A stretch of DNA of 64,000 nt from Bacteriovoracaceae bacterium (lineage in GTDB: Bacteria > Bdellovibrionota > Bacteriovoracia > Bacteriovoracales > Bacteriovoracaceae). Position numbers and translations under genes: made by a program. A model generated the notes under the pieces. The model was not told where the DNA came from, did not search any database, and saw only the letters and a program-made list of their open reading frames with translations. The stretch lies in contig CANCFT010000004.1 in assembly GCA_947377285.1 (NCBI GenBank), positions 62,001-126,000 on the forward strand, in the 5' to 3' direction. Each line of letters starts with the position of its first letter. Position 1 is the stretch's first letter. Shown here one piece after another: positions 53,679 to 63,100 of this stretch.

Positions 53679-54488
53679 ATGAATAAAACTATCTTTGAAT
53701 TCACTGATTATAAAACCTATCTCATTGAAAAAATTTACTCCCTTCCTTCAAAAGGCAGAGGTTTCAAATTAAAAATTGCAAAATTTTTAATTTGTCAAAA
53801 TACCCATATTTCACAAATTTTAAATGGAGATATTCATTTTAATTTTGAACAAGGAATAAAATTAAATCATTTTTTCGAACATAGCATAGATGAAGGAAAA
53901 TATTTTTTGAACTTGATCCACTTAGCAAAATCAAATAGTCCTGAGTTAAAAAAATTTTATCAAGATGAATTAAATGAAATAATTTTAAGAAATACTGATT
54001 TAAAAAAAAGAACAAATTTTAAAAAGGGACTTAAAGAAAAAGACCAGGAGATCTACTATTCAAGTTGGATTTACTCTGCAGTACACATAATGATAACCAT
54101 TAAAGAATTTCGCAATATTCATAGCATTGCAAAAAAAATTAACTGCTCAAAAGAAAAAACAACTGAAGTCTTAAATTTTTTAATAGTAACTGGATTAATT
54201 GTTAAAGATGGACAAAGTTATTTACCGGGGATTGAAAGGATTCATTTAAGCAAAGATTCAACCCATATTCAAAGGCATCATGCTAATTGGCGGATAAAAG
54301 CGATAAATTCAATTGATTTAAATAAACCTGAAGATCTCCATTTCTCCAATGTAGTTTCAATTAGTAAAGTGGATATCGTAAAAGTTAGAGAGCTATTTAT
54401 TAAGGCCATCGCTGAGGCAAGGACAATTATAAAAGACTCTCCAGAAGAAAAATTACAATCAATATGTGTCGATTTTTTTGAAATCTAA
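53679..54488 (+). CDS. TIGR02147/DUF4423-family regulator-like protein
   Basis: Seen: 269 residues. The N-terminal FEFTDYKTYLIEKI and NTHISQILNGDIHFNFEQGIKL look like a HTH used in this family. The middle WIYSAVHIMITIKEFRNIHSIAKKINCSKEKTTEVLNFLIVTGLI is a winged helix. Known: TIGR02147 proteins are abundant in Fibrobacteres and Bdellovibrionota and are thought to be regulators. AGAGG precedes the ATG. Divergent from the exported-protein operon, with an inverted repeat (53626-53650) between them, so it likely regulates that operon. Confidence 0.8.
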   Translation: MNKTIFEFTDYKTYLIEKIYSLPSKGRGFKLKIAKFLICQNTHISQILNGDIHFNFEQGIKLNHFFEHSIDEGKYFLNLIHLAKSNSPELKKFYQDELNEIILRNTDLKKRTNFKKGLKEKDQEIYYSSWIYSAVHIMITIKEFRNIHSIAKKINCSKEKTTEVLNFLIVTGLIVKDGQSYLPGIERIHLSKDSTHIQRHHANWRIKAINSIDLNKPEDLHFSNVVSISKVDIVKVRELFIKAIAEARTIIKDSPEEKLQSICVDFFEI

Positions 54489-54489
54489 T

Positions 54490-55935
54490 TCACACAAACA
54501 ATGTTGCCTCACCACTAATCTGGTCAACCAACCATTCAGTCTTAGGATCATTAATGGCAACTCCACAATAAATACAAGTAGAAGCTAAACTATCTTTTTG
54601 AGCAGCACCACAATGTGAACATGAATTGGCATAAATGGATCCTTTGCTGACAACTCCACCAAGTTCACGAACCATGACTAATTTCATAGTGTGGGTGTTA
54701 ATTTCATCATCAATCAAATTTGCAATTGATCCCTGAATCTGAACTCGTCGAAAACTAAACCGGATCTCGATATTCACAAAACATGAATTTTCTTTAACAA
54801 ATGCGTGAACAGCTTCAACTGAATTTAAAAATAAACGGTCATAACAAAAATGTGTATTTGCCATAAATTTTTTAAGTTCTAAGAATGCACTTGGAGTCGA
54901 GAATCGAGCAAGTGGAGCTTCCGCCTTAAGAGAAGTCGCAATAAGAATTTGCATAAAAGCATTACTGGCCCGGTCTTCGATAAGCTGACGAGAAAAATCT
55001 GGCAATTGGTTGGTTATTTGAGCCGAGGGCCCATGAGAATTTTCAGTATTTGCATAATCATTTTCTTGAGTTATTTCAGCAAGTACCCAATCATATTCCC
55101 CATTATTTAAATAAGTCGAACAAAACGGACATTGGGCCGTCTCAATTAGCTTTGAATTAAGAGGTGCTGAACATTTTGGGCAATTTTCTGAGGAATAAAG
55201 ATCAAAACCTTTTTGATAATCTTTTCGTCTTATAAATGACCAATACTCTACAAAACTTTCTGCTCCCCCTGGTGAATTTAAATTTGGATAAGTCTTACTG
55301 ACAAACTGATCTTCGGAATAGGCCGTGATTCTTGCTTGGAGAATTTCATAATTTCCATCTAATCCTGAATCCACTTTTCCAATTTGTTCAATTTTAACAT
55401 TAGACATAATATTGGTTTGATCTAATAATTTCATCATCGTAAACTGGGCATTAAATCTTTGATAGACACCATCGGTAATAAATCTTCGCATTAAATCTAA
55501 TCGTTTTTCTGACCATGATTTCTGAATTGTTAAAAATGCGATTGATATTTTTTGGGTGAGTTCAGCATCTAATGCTTCAACTTGAAAAGAAGAATTATTA
55601 AATAAGTTCATAGTTTGTCGTTCATCTTCGATAGTTGATGGGCTTATTTTATTTTTTCGGGCCAACATAAAATATATAATTATAATGATGCCCAAAAGAA
55701 AAAAGACCATAAATCCCGAAGAATCACCCGATGAATAATTACCACCATAGTTTCCGCCATATGAACCTGATGAATAACCAGTACTATGGCCAAAACCACC
55801 TGAGCTATGACTTCCGCCACCGCCGCTACTATGACCTCCACCACCTCCACCCGCTCGGCCAAAGCAAACGCTTGATAGAGTCAACGTGAATACTAATACA
55901 ATTAAGAGTGAAACAATTTTTTTTATAAAGATCAT
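54490..55935 (-). CDS. Tim44-like membrane protein with two zinc ribbons
   Basis: Seen: 481 residues. A signal-like helix (about 6-25) precedes a Gly/Ser/His-rich stretch (27-72) and a membrane helix (75-92). A Tim44/MBA1-like domain (about 105-245) leads to a zinc ribbon Cys252/255/269/272. A second domain follows, closing with a second ribbon Cys439/442/454/457. Known: Tim44-like domains bind membranes; bacterial members with Gly-rich starts are uncharacterised. Its start overlaps the SPFH-SHOCT gene by 4 bases, so the two are translated together. Inferred: a membrane-quality or envelope-stress pair. Zinc binding is predicted from the spacing only. Confidence 0.78.
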   Translation of the reverse strand: MIFIKKIVSLLIVLVFTLTLSSVCFGRAGGGGGGHSSGGGGSHSSGGFGHSTGYSSGSYGGNYGGNYSSGDSSGFMVFFLLGIIIIIYFMLARKNKISPSTIEDERQTMNLFNNSSFQVEALDAELTQKISIAFLTIQKSWSEKRLDLMRRFITDGVYQRFNAQFTMMKLLDQTNIMSNVKIEQIGKVDSGLDGNYEILQARITAYSEDQFVSKTYPNLNSPGGAESFVEYWSFIRRKDYQKGFDLYSSENCPKCSAPLNSKLIETAQCPFCSTYLNNGEYDWVLAEITQENDYANTENSHGPSAQITNQLPDFSRQLIEDRASNAFMQILIATSLKAEAPLARFSTPSAFLELKKFMANTHFCYDRLFLNSVEAVHAFVKENSCFVNIEIRFSFRRVQIQGSIANLIDDEINTHTMKLVMVRELGGVVSKGSIYANSCSHCGAAQKDSLASTCIYCGVAINDPKTEWLVDQISGEATLFV

Positions 55936-56942
55936 ATTTTTGCCATAATCTCTTTTTTCTTCGCCTCATATTCTTCTTCAGAAATTAATTTTTGCTCTAG
56001 AAGTTCTTTGATTTTTTTTAATCGCGCTGTTGGATCATCAGTAGGAATTGCTGCTGAATTATTTTGATTTATATTTGCCATTGCCCCGGCCATTTGTTGG
56101 CCAAATCCAAAACCAATACCGGCCCCCATCCCAAGACCTGCGCCCCCCCCCGGATTTTTAGCAGCTTCTTTCATGGCATCTAGTTGCTGCATTTGAGCAT
56201 AATTTAAACCTGCGGCCTGAGCAGCTTGCGCCTCAGCTGTTATATCAGCGATGCGATTAATTCGCTTCATCGTTTCGTCATCAAAAGATGTACCTTCAAT
56301 TCGAAAATCGAGAAGATTGAATCCTAATTTAATAAAATCTTCTTTTAAATTAGTAAGTAATGTAGCAGCTATTTCATTTCGATGGGCATCTATTTCAGTA
56401 TAGGTGTACTTCATTTCTGCAAATGAATCTGTCAGAGGTTGCAATATTCGAGATGAAATAATTTGGCGCAACTCCGTTGAAGTAAATAAATCTTTGATGC
56501 CTGAAATATTTTGAATAAACCATTCTGCCTGATTAATTTGAACAGAAAAATTTCCAAACGCTCTTAGTCCAACAGGAAATTTATATTTTGGGTCTTCATA
56601 TTTAATTGGAGAAGTTGTTCCCCAATTTAAATCAACTAATTGATTTGATCTAAAAAAGTAAATTCCAACTTTATGTTCACTGACAAATCCTTGCATAAAC
56701 TTTGTAACTGTCGTCCAAAACGGAATATTGGCGGTAGCTAATTCTACAATTCCTGGAGTTACATATACGGCTTGTATTTTTCCTTCATAAACAAAGACAC
56801 AGCCTTGTCCGGGATTAAGAATTAACTTCGACGCATTTTTAATTTCATCAAGTCCAGTGCTCCAAATTTCAAAAATGGCTTCAGGTGATGGATTTTTCCA
56901 TTCTATTACTGATCGCAATTGATTTTTTACTGATCCCCACAT
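55932..56942 (-). CDS. SPFH-domain protein with SHOCT tail (YdjI/virion-core-like)
   Basis: Seen: 336 residues. The SPFH-like core has GQGCVFVYEGKIQAVYVTPGIVEL and FPVGLRAFGNFSVQI. A helical stretch AEAQAAQAAGLNYAQMQQ and a Gly/Met-rich linker (about 262-290) follow. The C-terminal SHOCT motif is LKKIKELLEQKLISEEEYEAKK (about 311-330). No membrane helix. Known: this COG4260-type family binds membranes and in Bacillus works with phage-shock-like proteins. It overlaps the Tim44/zinc-ribbon gene by 4 bases. Inferred partnership. Confidence 0.82.
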   Translation of the reverse strand: MWGSVKNQLRSVIEWKNPSPEAIFEIWSTGLDEIKNASKLILNPGQGCVFVYEGKIQAVYVTPGIVELATANIPFWTTVTKFMQGFVSEHKVGIYFFRSNQLVDLNWGTTSPIKYEDPKYKFPVGLRAFGNFSVQINQAEWFIQNISGIKDLFTSTELRQIISSRILQPLTDSFAEMKYTYTEIDAHRNEIAATLLTNLKEDFIKLGFNLLDFRIEGTSFDDETMKRINRIADITAEAQAAQAAGLNYAQMQQLDAMKEAAKNPGGGAGLGMGAGIGFGFGQQMAGAMANINQNNSAAIPTDDPTARLKKIKELLEQKLISEEEYEAKKKEIMAKI

Positions 56943-57031
56943 AAATTCTCCACCGGTAAAAGACTAATAAACTGTTTGTCTAATACTTTAATGGGAATTT
57001 AACCATTGAACAAGCCTAGTTTCTCCATGCT

Positions 57032-58606
57032 TTACTGTCCGAGTTCAGCATTTTGATTGGGCATAATTAGTTGATGATTTTCTTCTGATATTTTAGCAAT
57101 TTTAATTTTACCAAGACTTTGTCCAACTCTCTCTTCGAGAGTATTCCAAATTTTGAATTTAGTTTTCTTTGGATTTTTTAAAATTGCAGTAGTGTATGGA
57201 CTTACTCCTTCCGCCCCTCGGATTATTCCTTCAGTGAAAGCGACTGTATAGAACTTGTAGGGATTAATAGGTTGCCCATTCACAAGTATATGTTTGCTTT
57301 TTATTCCATGTTCAGTTTTAACATATTCCATAGTGATACCTGAAAAAGTTAAAGGTTGACCAAAGTGAGTCAATGCTTCAAAAACTAACCGAAGCCAAAC
57401 TCCTTTTATTCTAGTCGTATAAATGGCCCAACCAAATTTTTCTGTTAAATCAAAAATACGTGGAATGGAATTAAAAAGATCTCTTCGAGTGACATTTCCA
57501 GTAGGAAAATCTTCTCCATTCATAAAAGGAGTATGGATGGCGATGTCTGCATTTGTTTTATCTTTTAGTGCATCAGTAATAAAGTAGGCCCATTTACGAG
57601 AACCTTCTGGGTCTCCGGTCTTTAAATCTGAGAAACCAACTTGCTCGTTTAACCAATCTTTTCCATAAGCAGTATCTAAATCATTACTTGCCTCTTCCAC
57701 AATCGATTTTATTTTTGTGTCGGCCGCTTCATATTTTACGGGAATTAATTCATATGAAACTATTTTTAACGGACGGCCTTTTACCAGATCTACTACTAAG
57801 CGACCGAGGTATTCAGTATGCATTCCTGCTTGAACAATAGGAACTGATCTTTTATTTTTATTAATACCGTATGAAGGTTCAAAAAGAGCAGTATGCGAGT
57901 GACCACCGATGATAAGATCAATATTTTTTGTTCTCTCAGCTAATTTAATATCTTTTAAAACACCTATATGAGTTAAAGCAATGATGAAATCATTGTTTCT
58001 TTGTTTGAGTACTTCTTCATAATGTTTTGCAGCTTTATATGGATTAGTCACTTGGCCGCCTTCGAAGCGCCATTTGTAAAAAATTTCATTGGTAGTTAAA
58101 CCTAAAATACCAATTTTTATTCCATCAATTTCAAGTTCTTTAAATGGTTTAATTTTGGCACGAATATTTTTAAAATCATAATTAATCAATAAATTGGCCG
58201 CAACAAGTGAAAATTTTAAATCCATTTCTCCTAAAATTTTATCAAGATCACGAGTTCCCATCATATAATCATGATTTCCAAGTGTGCCAACGTCATAACC
58301 CATTTCGTTGTGTACTTCAAAAACTTTGCGTCCTTGATCGGCCATATAAAAGAGATTTCCTTCCGTAAAATCTCCAGCATCCACAACTAAAGACTTTACT
58401 CCGACTTCATCCATTTTATTTTTATAAAAATCTATCAAACTTTTTAGTCTTGCAGCTCCACCAATATTGGAATTGCGTGCACTATTGTCGAGGTAAGAAT
58501 GGGTATCGTTAGTATGAAGAATCTGCACTATGACTGCTGATGTAGAATTCGAATATAGCGCGACCAAAACACAGTAAAATAAAATTCTCAATTTTAAATT
58601 GCTCAT
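57032..58606 (-). CDS. Secreted 5'-nucleotidase / UDP-sugar hydrolase-like metallophosphatase
   Basis: Seen: 524 residues from ATG at 58606, with GAGGGTG upstream; ten upstream codons are rejected. The signal peptide (about 1-24) ends in STSA. The metallophosphatase domain has TNDTH (Asp34, His36), DAGD, GNHD (110-113) and GGHSH. The 5'-nucleotidase C-terminal domain begins in the 330s. Known: UshA-type enzymes hydrolyse nucleotides in the periplasm, here possibly for salvage of prey or environmental nucleotides (inferred). Single gene between the SPFH pair and the divergent prfC. Confidence 0.88.
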   Translation of the reverse strand: MSNLKLRILFYCVLVALYSNSTSAVIVQILHTNDTHSYLDNSARNSNIGGAARLKSLIDFYKNKMDEVGVKSLVVDAGDFTEGNLFYMADQGRKVFEVHNEMGYDVGTLGNHDYMMGTRDLDKILGEMDLKFSLVAANLLINYDFKNIRAKIKPFKELEIDGIKIGILGLTTNEIFYKWRFEGGQVTNPYKAAKHYEEVLKQRNNDFIIALTHIGVLKDIKLAERTKNIDLIIGGHSHTALFEPSYGINKNKRSVPIVQAGMHTEYLGRLVVDLVKGRPLKIVSYELIPVKYEAADTKIKSIVEEASNDLDTAYGKDWLNEQVGFSDLKTGDPEGSRKWAYFITDALKDKTNADIAIHTPFMNGEDFPTGNVTRRDLFNSIPRIFDLTEKFGWAIYTTRIKGVWLRLVFEALTHFGQPLTFSGITMEYVKTEHGIKSKHILVNGQPINPYKFYTVAFTEGIIRGAEGVSPYTTAILKNPKKTKFKIWNTLEERVGQSLGKIKIAKISEENHQLIMPNQNAELGQ

Positions 58607-58794
58607 AACTGCACCCTCTAAACGTTTATCATTCATAAACTCATCGGATTTCTAAGCACTTATTTTTAAATAATACTCCACTCACTATTCCCGAGGCTTT
58701 TAGGTGGGAAAATATTGCTGCATATTAAGAAAATATGTGCTAAGTTTTGATCAATTACCCCCTAAAAATAGAATAAAAATTCAGGACAATCTTT

Positions 58795-60405
58795 ATGCTC
58801 GACCATGCCCAAAATGCGAAACGTTGCACTTTTGCTATCATTTCTCACCCTGATGCAGGGAAAACAACCATGACTGAAAAACTCTTATGGTTTGGTCAGG
58901 TCATACGTGATGTAGGCAAGGTAAAGGCCAAGGACGGTCATTACGCGAAATCAGATTGGATGACCCTAGAACAAGAAAGAGGAATATCAATTAGTTCTTC
59001 TGTTATGAGTTTTCCCTATGCAGATAGGGCCATGCATTTACTCGATACTCCCGGACATAAAGACTTTTCAGAAGATACTTATCGAACACTTACTGCAGTT
59101 GAATCAGTTCTCATGATGATTGACTCGGCCAAAGGAGTTGAAGCACAAACGATAAAGTTGATGGAAGTGTGTCGAATGCGAGACACTCCTATTGTGGCAT
59201 TTATGAACAAGTATGACCGCGAAGCAATGGACCCTTTTGCCCTATTAGAAAATATTGAAAAGATTTTAAATATACAATGTGTCCCAATGACTTGGCCCAT
59301 TGGTTCTGGAGTTGATTTTAAAGGTGTGTACGATCTTCGCACTAAACAAATCATGAGTTTTAAAAATGCCAAAGACCCTTTTAATCCAATTATTATTGAT
59401 GCTGCCAATTTAGAATCTCCAAAAGTATTAGAGTTTATTGGTGCAAGTTTATTGGCCACATTAATAGAAGAACTCGAAATGGTTTCAACGGTTATTGGAG
59501 AATTCAGTGAAGAAGAATTTTTAGCGGGTATTCAAACTCCTGTCTTCTTTGGTTCGGCATTAAATAATTTTGGTGTCAAAGAAACCCTAGACATGATCGC
59601 AAGTGCTTGTCCTGGGCCTAAGCCTCGCGAAGTCAAACTATCTCCTTTTGAATCTGATTCAAAAACACAAATTCTTGATCCAGAGACAACTGAAGAGTTC
59701 ACAGGATTTATTTTTAAAATCCAAGCGAATATGGATAAAAAACACCGCGATCGAATTGCCTTTCTTCGCGTGTGTTCTGGTAAATTTATGCGCAATCAAA
59801 AAATTTATCATGTCCGGTCTAACAAAGAACTAAAAATAGCCACTCCACTTATGTTTCAAGCACAGGATCGAGAGATTACTGAAGAAGCTTATCCTGGAGA
59901 TATCATCGGACTTCATGATAACGGTAAATTTCAAATTGGTGATACATTTACAGAAAAATCAAAATTTCAATTTACAGGAATTCCCAATTTTGCTCCTGAA
60001 ATTTTTAATAAAGTAGTCCTTAAAGACCCCATGAAGGCCAAGCAACTTGAAAAAGGGTTACAGCAACTTTCAGAAGAAGGGACTGTTCAGCTCTTCACTA
60101 GGTCTTCAACTGGTGAAAAAATCCTTGGTGCTGTTGGAGCTCTACAATTTGAAGTTGTGAAATACCGACTAGAAGATGAATATAATGTAAATGCTGATTA
60201 CGAAGGTTATTCGTTTATTGGAATTAGGTGGTTGAAGTTTGCGACTGAAAAAGACCAAGGAACTTTTATGGCCAACAACAGTAGCAATATTGTTTATGAC
60301 CATAAAAAAAGACTTTGTTTTTCTGTGCGCTCTGAGTGGGATTTAAAACTTGTCGTGGAAAAAAATCCCAATGTCACATTTTATAAAAACTCGGATTATA
60401 GATAA
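58795..60405 (+). CDS. prfC: Peptide chain release factor 3
   Basis: Seen: 536 residues, close to E. coli RF3. The G1 motif is SHPDAGKTT, then LEQERGIS (switch I region), DTPGHKDF (G3) and NKYDRE (G4). RF3-specific segments include FIFKIQANMDKKHRDRIAFLR and FEVVKYRLEDEYNV. Known: a GTPase that removes RF1/RF2 from the ribosome after termination. AGGA precedes the ATG. Its stop overlaps the next gene start (TAATG), beginning an operon of translation and RNA genes. Confidence 0.97.
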   Translation: MLDHAQNAKRCTFAIISHPDAGKTTMTEKLLWFGQVIRDVGKVKAKDGHYAKSDWMTLEQERGISISSSVMSFPYADRAMHLLDTPGHKDFSEDTYRTLTAVESVLMMIDSAKGVEAQTIKLMEVCRMRDTPIVAFMNKYDREAMDPFALLENIEKILNIQCVPMTWPIGSGVDFKGVYDLRTKQIMSFKNAKDPFNPIIIDAANLESPKVLEFIGASLLATLIEELEMVSTVIGEFSEEEFLAGIQTPVFFGSALNNFGVKETLDMIASACPGPKPREVKLSPFESDSKTQILDPETTEEFTGFIFKIQANMDKKHRDRIAFLRVCSGKFMRNQKIYHVRSNKELKIATPLMFQAQDREITEEAYPGDIIGLHDNGKFQIGDTFTEKSKFQFTGIPNFAPEIFNKVVLKDPMKAKQLEKGLQQLSEEGTVQLFTRSSTGEKILGAVGALQFEVVKYRLEDEYNVNADYEGYSFIGIRWLKFATEKDQGTFMANNSSNIVYDHKKRLCFSVRSEWDLKLVVEKNPNVTFYKNSDYR

Positions 60406-60929
60406 TGAAAAAAACTCTGGTTGAAATTATTGGTGATCCCCTAATATTTCTCGAAGATCTTTTTTTAAAACTTTCAGAGATTGAATTGAATGTAGAACAT
60501 TTTGAACTTGATCATCTCTGTTATCGAGTAAGTTCTCTGGAAGAGTACAACTCAAAAAAAATGGATTTAATAGATGTAGGAACATTATTAGTTGAATCAA
60601 TGGTCAATGGAAGGCTAATCTCAACTTTCAAACTCCATGAACCAATAGAATATAAAAATAGAAACATTTCACTTCTTGAATTACCATCTCCAAAACCAAA
60701 TCATAGTTATCCAAGTGGATTGGAGCATGTAGAGTTTGTAACCAGAGAGCCTCTTCAAAAAATTGTTGATCGATATCCTCAATATTCATTTGAAGTTTTT
60801 GGGATTCATAAAAAAATTAATGCCGATATTACATTAAAATTGGGTGAATATTGTATTCGATTCCATAATCAAAGCTTAGAAGATGTCATCAAATTTGAAC
60901 TAAAAATGAAACAAAACACTAGAAGATAA
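60405..60929 (+). CDS. YecM-like VOC-superfamily protein
   Basis: Seen: 174 residues. The core LDHLCYRVSSLEEYNSKK, then FKLHEPIEYKNRNISLLELPSPKPNHSYPSGLEHVEFV, is characteristic of the YecM family. It keeps the His and Glu that resemble VOC metal ligands. Known: YecM has an isomerase/VOC-like fold; its function is not established. The ATG overlaps the prfC stop by one base and the RlmK-like gene follows after 3 bases, so all are probably one operon. Confidence 0.8.
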   Translation: MKKTLVEIIGDPLIFLEDLFLKLSEIELNVEHFELDHLCYRVSSLEEYNSKKMDLIDVGTLLVESMVNGRLISTFKLHEPIEYKNRNISLLELPSPKPNHSYPSGLEHVEFVTREPLQKIVDRYPQYSFEVFGIHKKINADITLKLGEYCIRFHNQSLEDVIKFELKMKQNTRR

Positions 60930-60932
60930 AAT

Positions 60933-61886
60933 ATGGCCGACTTAAAAACAATCCAGAATAGAATTGAAAAAAATTACAAACACCGCGCTAAATGGGCCAG
61001 GAAAGAAGGCCTCGAAGCTTTTCGTATTTATGAAAAAGATATTCCAGAGTTTCCCTTTATTGTCGATGTCTATAAAGATTATGCCGTGATCTATGAAAAG
61101 CGCGATGATGAAATCGATGCTGAAAAATTTGAACATTTTAATTTCATCATCAGTGCCGTTAAAAATGTTCTCAATATTCCGGAAGAAAAAGTCATCATAA
61201 AATCTCGTACAAAACAAAAAGGGACAACTCAATACGAGCGTCTTGAAGAGCGCAATGAAGTAATGGCGGTAAAAGAATACCAAGCTGAGTTCTTAGTCAA
61301 TTTACACGACTACCTCGATACAGGTCTTTTCTTAGACCATCGACCAATGAGACAAGTCCTATTAAAAGAAGCTCGTGGAAAAAAATTCCTCAATCTTTTT
61401 TCATATACTGGAGCAGTTAGTGTAATGGCGGCTTTAGGTGGAGCGTCGCATGTAACAAGTGTCGATTTATCGAGCACCTATCAAGACTGGGCCCGTAAAA
61501 ACTTTGAACATAATAAAATATCATTAAAGGAACATAATTTTATTATTCAAAATGCCTTGGAATACTTAGAAAAAGCAGTTAATAAATTTGACTTAATCTT
61601 TTTAGATCCCCCTACATTTTCTAATTCAAAAAAAATGGAAGATGATTTTGAAGTTGAAAAGGACCAAATTGTTTTAATTAAAAACTGTCTTCGTTTGCTA
61701 AACCCAAATGGAATCCTCTACTTTTCAAACAATAAACGAAAATTTAAACTAGACCCAATGATTCAAGAAATCGCTTCTGTAATTGATATTACAGATAAAA
61801 CGATACCTCTAGATTTTAGAGATAGAAAAATTCATCACTGCTTTCAAATCACTCACCTAAATTCTCATTTAAAAAAACAATCATGA
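60933..61886 (+). CDS. rlmK: Stand-alone 23S rRNA m7G2069 methyltransferase (RlmK-like)
   Basis: Seen: 317 residues matching only the C-terminal half of E. coli RlmKL: RIYEKDIPEFPF, IIKSRTKQKG, YLDTGLFLDHRPMRQ, FLNLFSYTGAVSVMAALGGA (SAM site) and IFLDPPTFSNSKKMED. The N-terminal THUMP/m2G2445 (RlmL) half is absent and no frame for it lies nearby. Known: RlmK makes m7G2069 in 23S rRNA. Most organisms with RlmK in gamma-proteobacteria carry the fused form. It overlaps the helicase start by 4 bases. Confidence 0.88.
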   Translation: MADLKTIQNRIEKNYKHRAKWARKEGLEAFRIYEKDIPEFPFIVDVYKDYAVIYEKRDDEIDAEKFEHFNFIISAVKNVLNIPEEKVIIKSRTKQKGTTQYERLEERNEVMAVKEYQAEFLVNLHDYLDTGLFLDHRPMRQVLLKEARGKKFLNLFSYTGAVSVMAALGGASHVTSVDLSSTYQDWARKNFEHNKISLKEHNFIIQNALEYLEKAVNKFDLIFLDPPTFSNSKKMEDDFEVEKDQIVLIKNCLRLLNPNGILYFSNNKRKFKLDPMIQEIASVIDITDKTIPLDFRDRKIHHCFQITHLNSHLKKQS

Positions 61887-63100
61887 AATCCCTAACTTTA
61901 CAAAATTTATTCTTCCCACCTATTGAAAAAGCATTAACTGAAGACATGAAAATTCAGGCATTCACCGAAATTCAATCGGCATGTATACCCATTATCTTGG
62001 AAGGCTTAAATCTCATAGGTGTTTCAGAAACAGGAAGTGGAAAGACATTAAGTTTTGTACTCCCACTCATTAACAAAATTCTTTTAAGTCCAAAGCGACC
62101 GACTAAAATATTAATCATTACCCCCACGAAAGAATTAAGTGAGCAAATATTAGCAGTTGTAAAAAAAGTTTGTCGACATACTAACTTAATTAGCATGAGT
62201 CTTTATGGTGGCATTAGCTTTGACACACAAACGAGAGACCTTAAAAAAGGTGTACACATCATAGTTGCATGTCCTGGGAGATTAAAAGATCATATTGAAA
62301 AAGAAACGATTGATCTATCAGGAATAGAATACTTAGTTCTCGATGAAGCAGACCAATTAATGGATATGGGATTTCTTCCGGCATTAACGACTGCTTTAAA
62401 TGCAACTCCCAATCGAAAACAAACTCTCCTTTTTTCGGCCACGGTCAGTTCTGAAATTCAAGAATTAATAAAAGAATTTATGCCTGTATCTACCTTAGTT
62501 CAATTGCATGAAACAAAACCAAAAGAGATTATAACTGAAATATTTTCTCCAATATCAGTCGAATTAAAATACCCTTTTTTAAGATTTCTTTTAAAACACC
62601 ATAAAATTAAATCTTGCCTAATTTTTACCCGGACAAAAGATGAAGCAAATGCACTTGGTAAACAACTTGCTATTGATAACTATCAAGCTGTCATTCTTCA
62701 AGGTGACATGAGTACTCACCAAAGAAAAAAGGCCCTAGATGCTCTCAAGCTTAAATCGGCGATGATTTTAGTGGCCACAGATGTCGTTGCTAGAGGAATT
62801 GATATCCCACATGTTACTCATGTTATTAATTATACCCCTCCAGAAAGTCTAGAATCTTATATTCACCGGATTGGAAGAACGGCCCGACATGATAAAGGTG
62901 GAGCGGCCTTAACACTCTATACGCCAGTTGAAGAGCCTCAATTAGGGAAAATATTTAAGGGGGAAAAGCCAAAACCTACAAAATACAAAGAATTCAATTA
63001 TCAATTAAAGATTGAGAAAAAAAAGTTAGTGATTATTAAAGAAAAAATTCTAGAAAATGACTACGAAGACGATAACGATGAAAACTACAATGATAATTGA
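61883..63100 (+). CDS. DEAD-box RNA helicase, RhlE-like
   Basis: Seen: 405 residues. The Q motif is FTEIQ near 27-31, Walker A SETGSGKT 48-55, PTKELSEQ (Ia), DEAD 154-157, SAT 185-187 and HRIGRTAR near 328-335. The C-terminal tail is short, acidic and Asp/Asn-rich. Known: ATP-dependent RNA unwinding, often in ribosome assembly or RNA decay. The start overlaps the RlmK gene (ATGA). Association with the rRNA methyltransferase suggests a ribosome-assembly role (inferred). Its 3' end overlaps the next gene. Confidence 0.93.
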   Translation: MKSLTLQNLFFPPIEKALTEDMKIQAFTEIQSACIPIILEGLNLIGVSETGSGKTLSFVLPLINKILLSPKRPTKILIITPTKELSEQILAVVKKVCRHTNLISMSLYGGISFDTQTRDLKKGVHIIVACPGRLKDHIEKETIDLSGIEYLVLDEADQLMDMGFLPALTTALNATPNRKQTLLFSATVSSEIQELIKEFMPVSTLVQLHETKPKEIITEIFSPISVELKYPFLRFLLKHHKIKSCLIFTRTKDEANALGKQLAIDNYQAVILQGDMSTHQRKKALDALKLKSAMILVATDVVARGIDIPHVTHVINYTPPESLESYIHRIGRTARHDKGGAALTLYTPVEEPQLGKIFKGEKPKPTKYKEFNYQLKIEKKKLVIIKEKILENDYEDDNDENYNDN

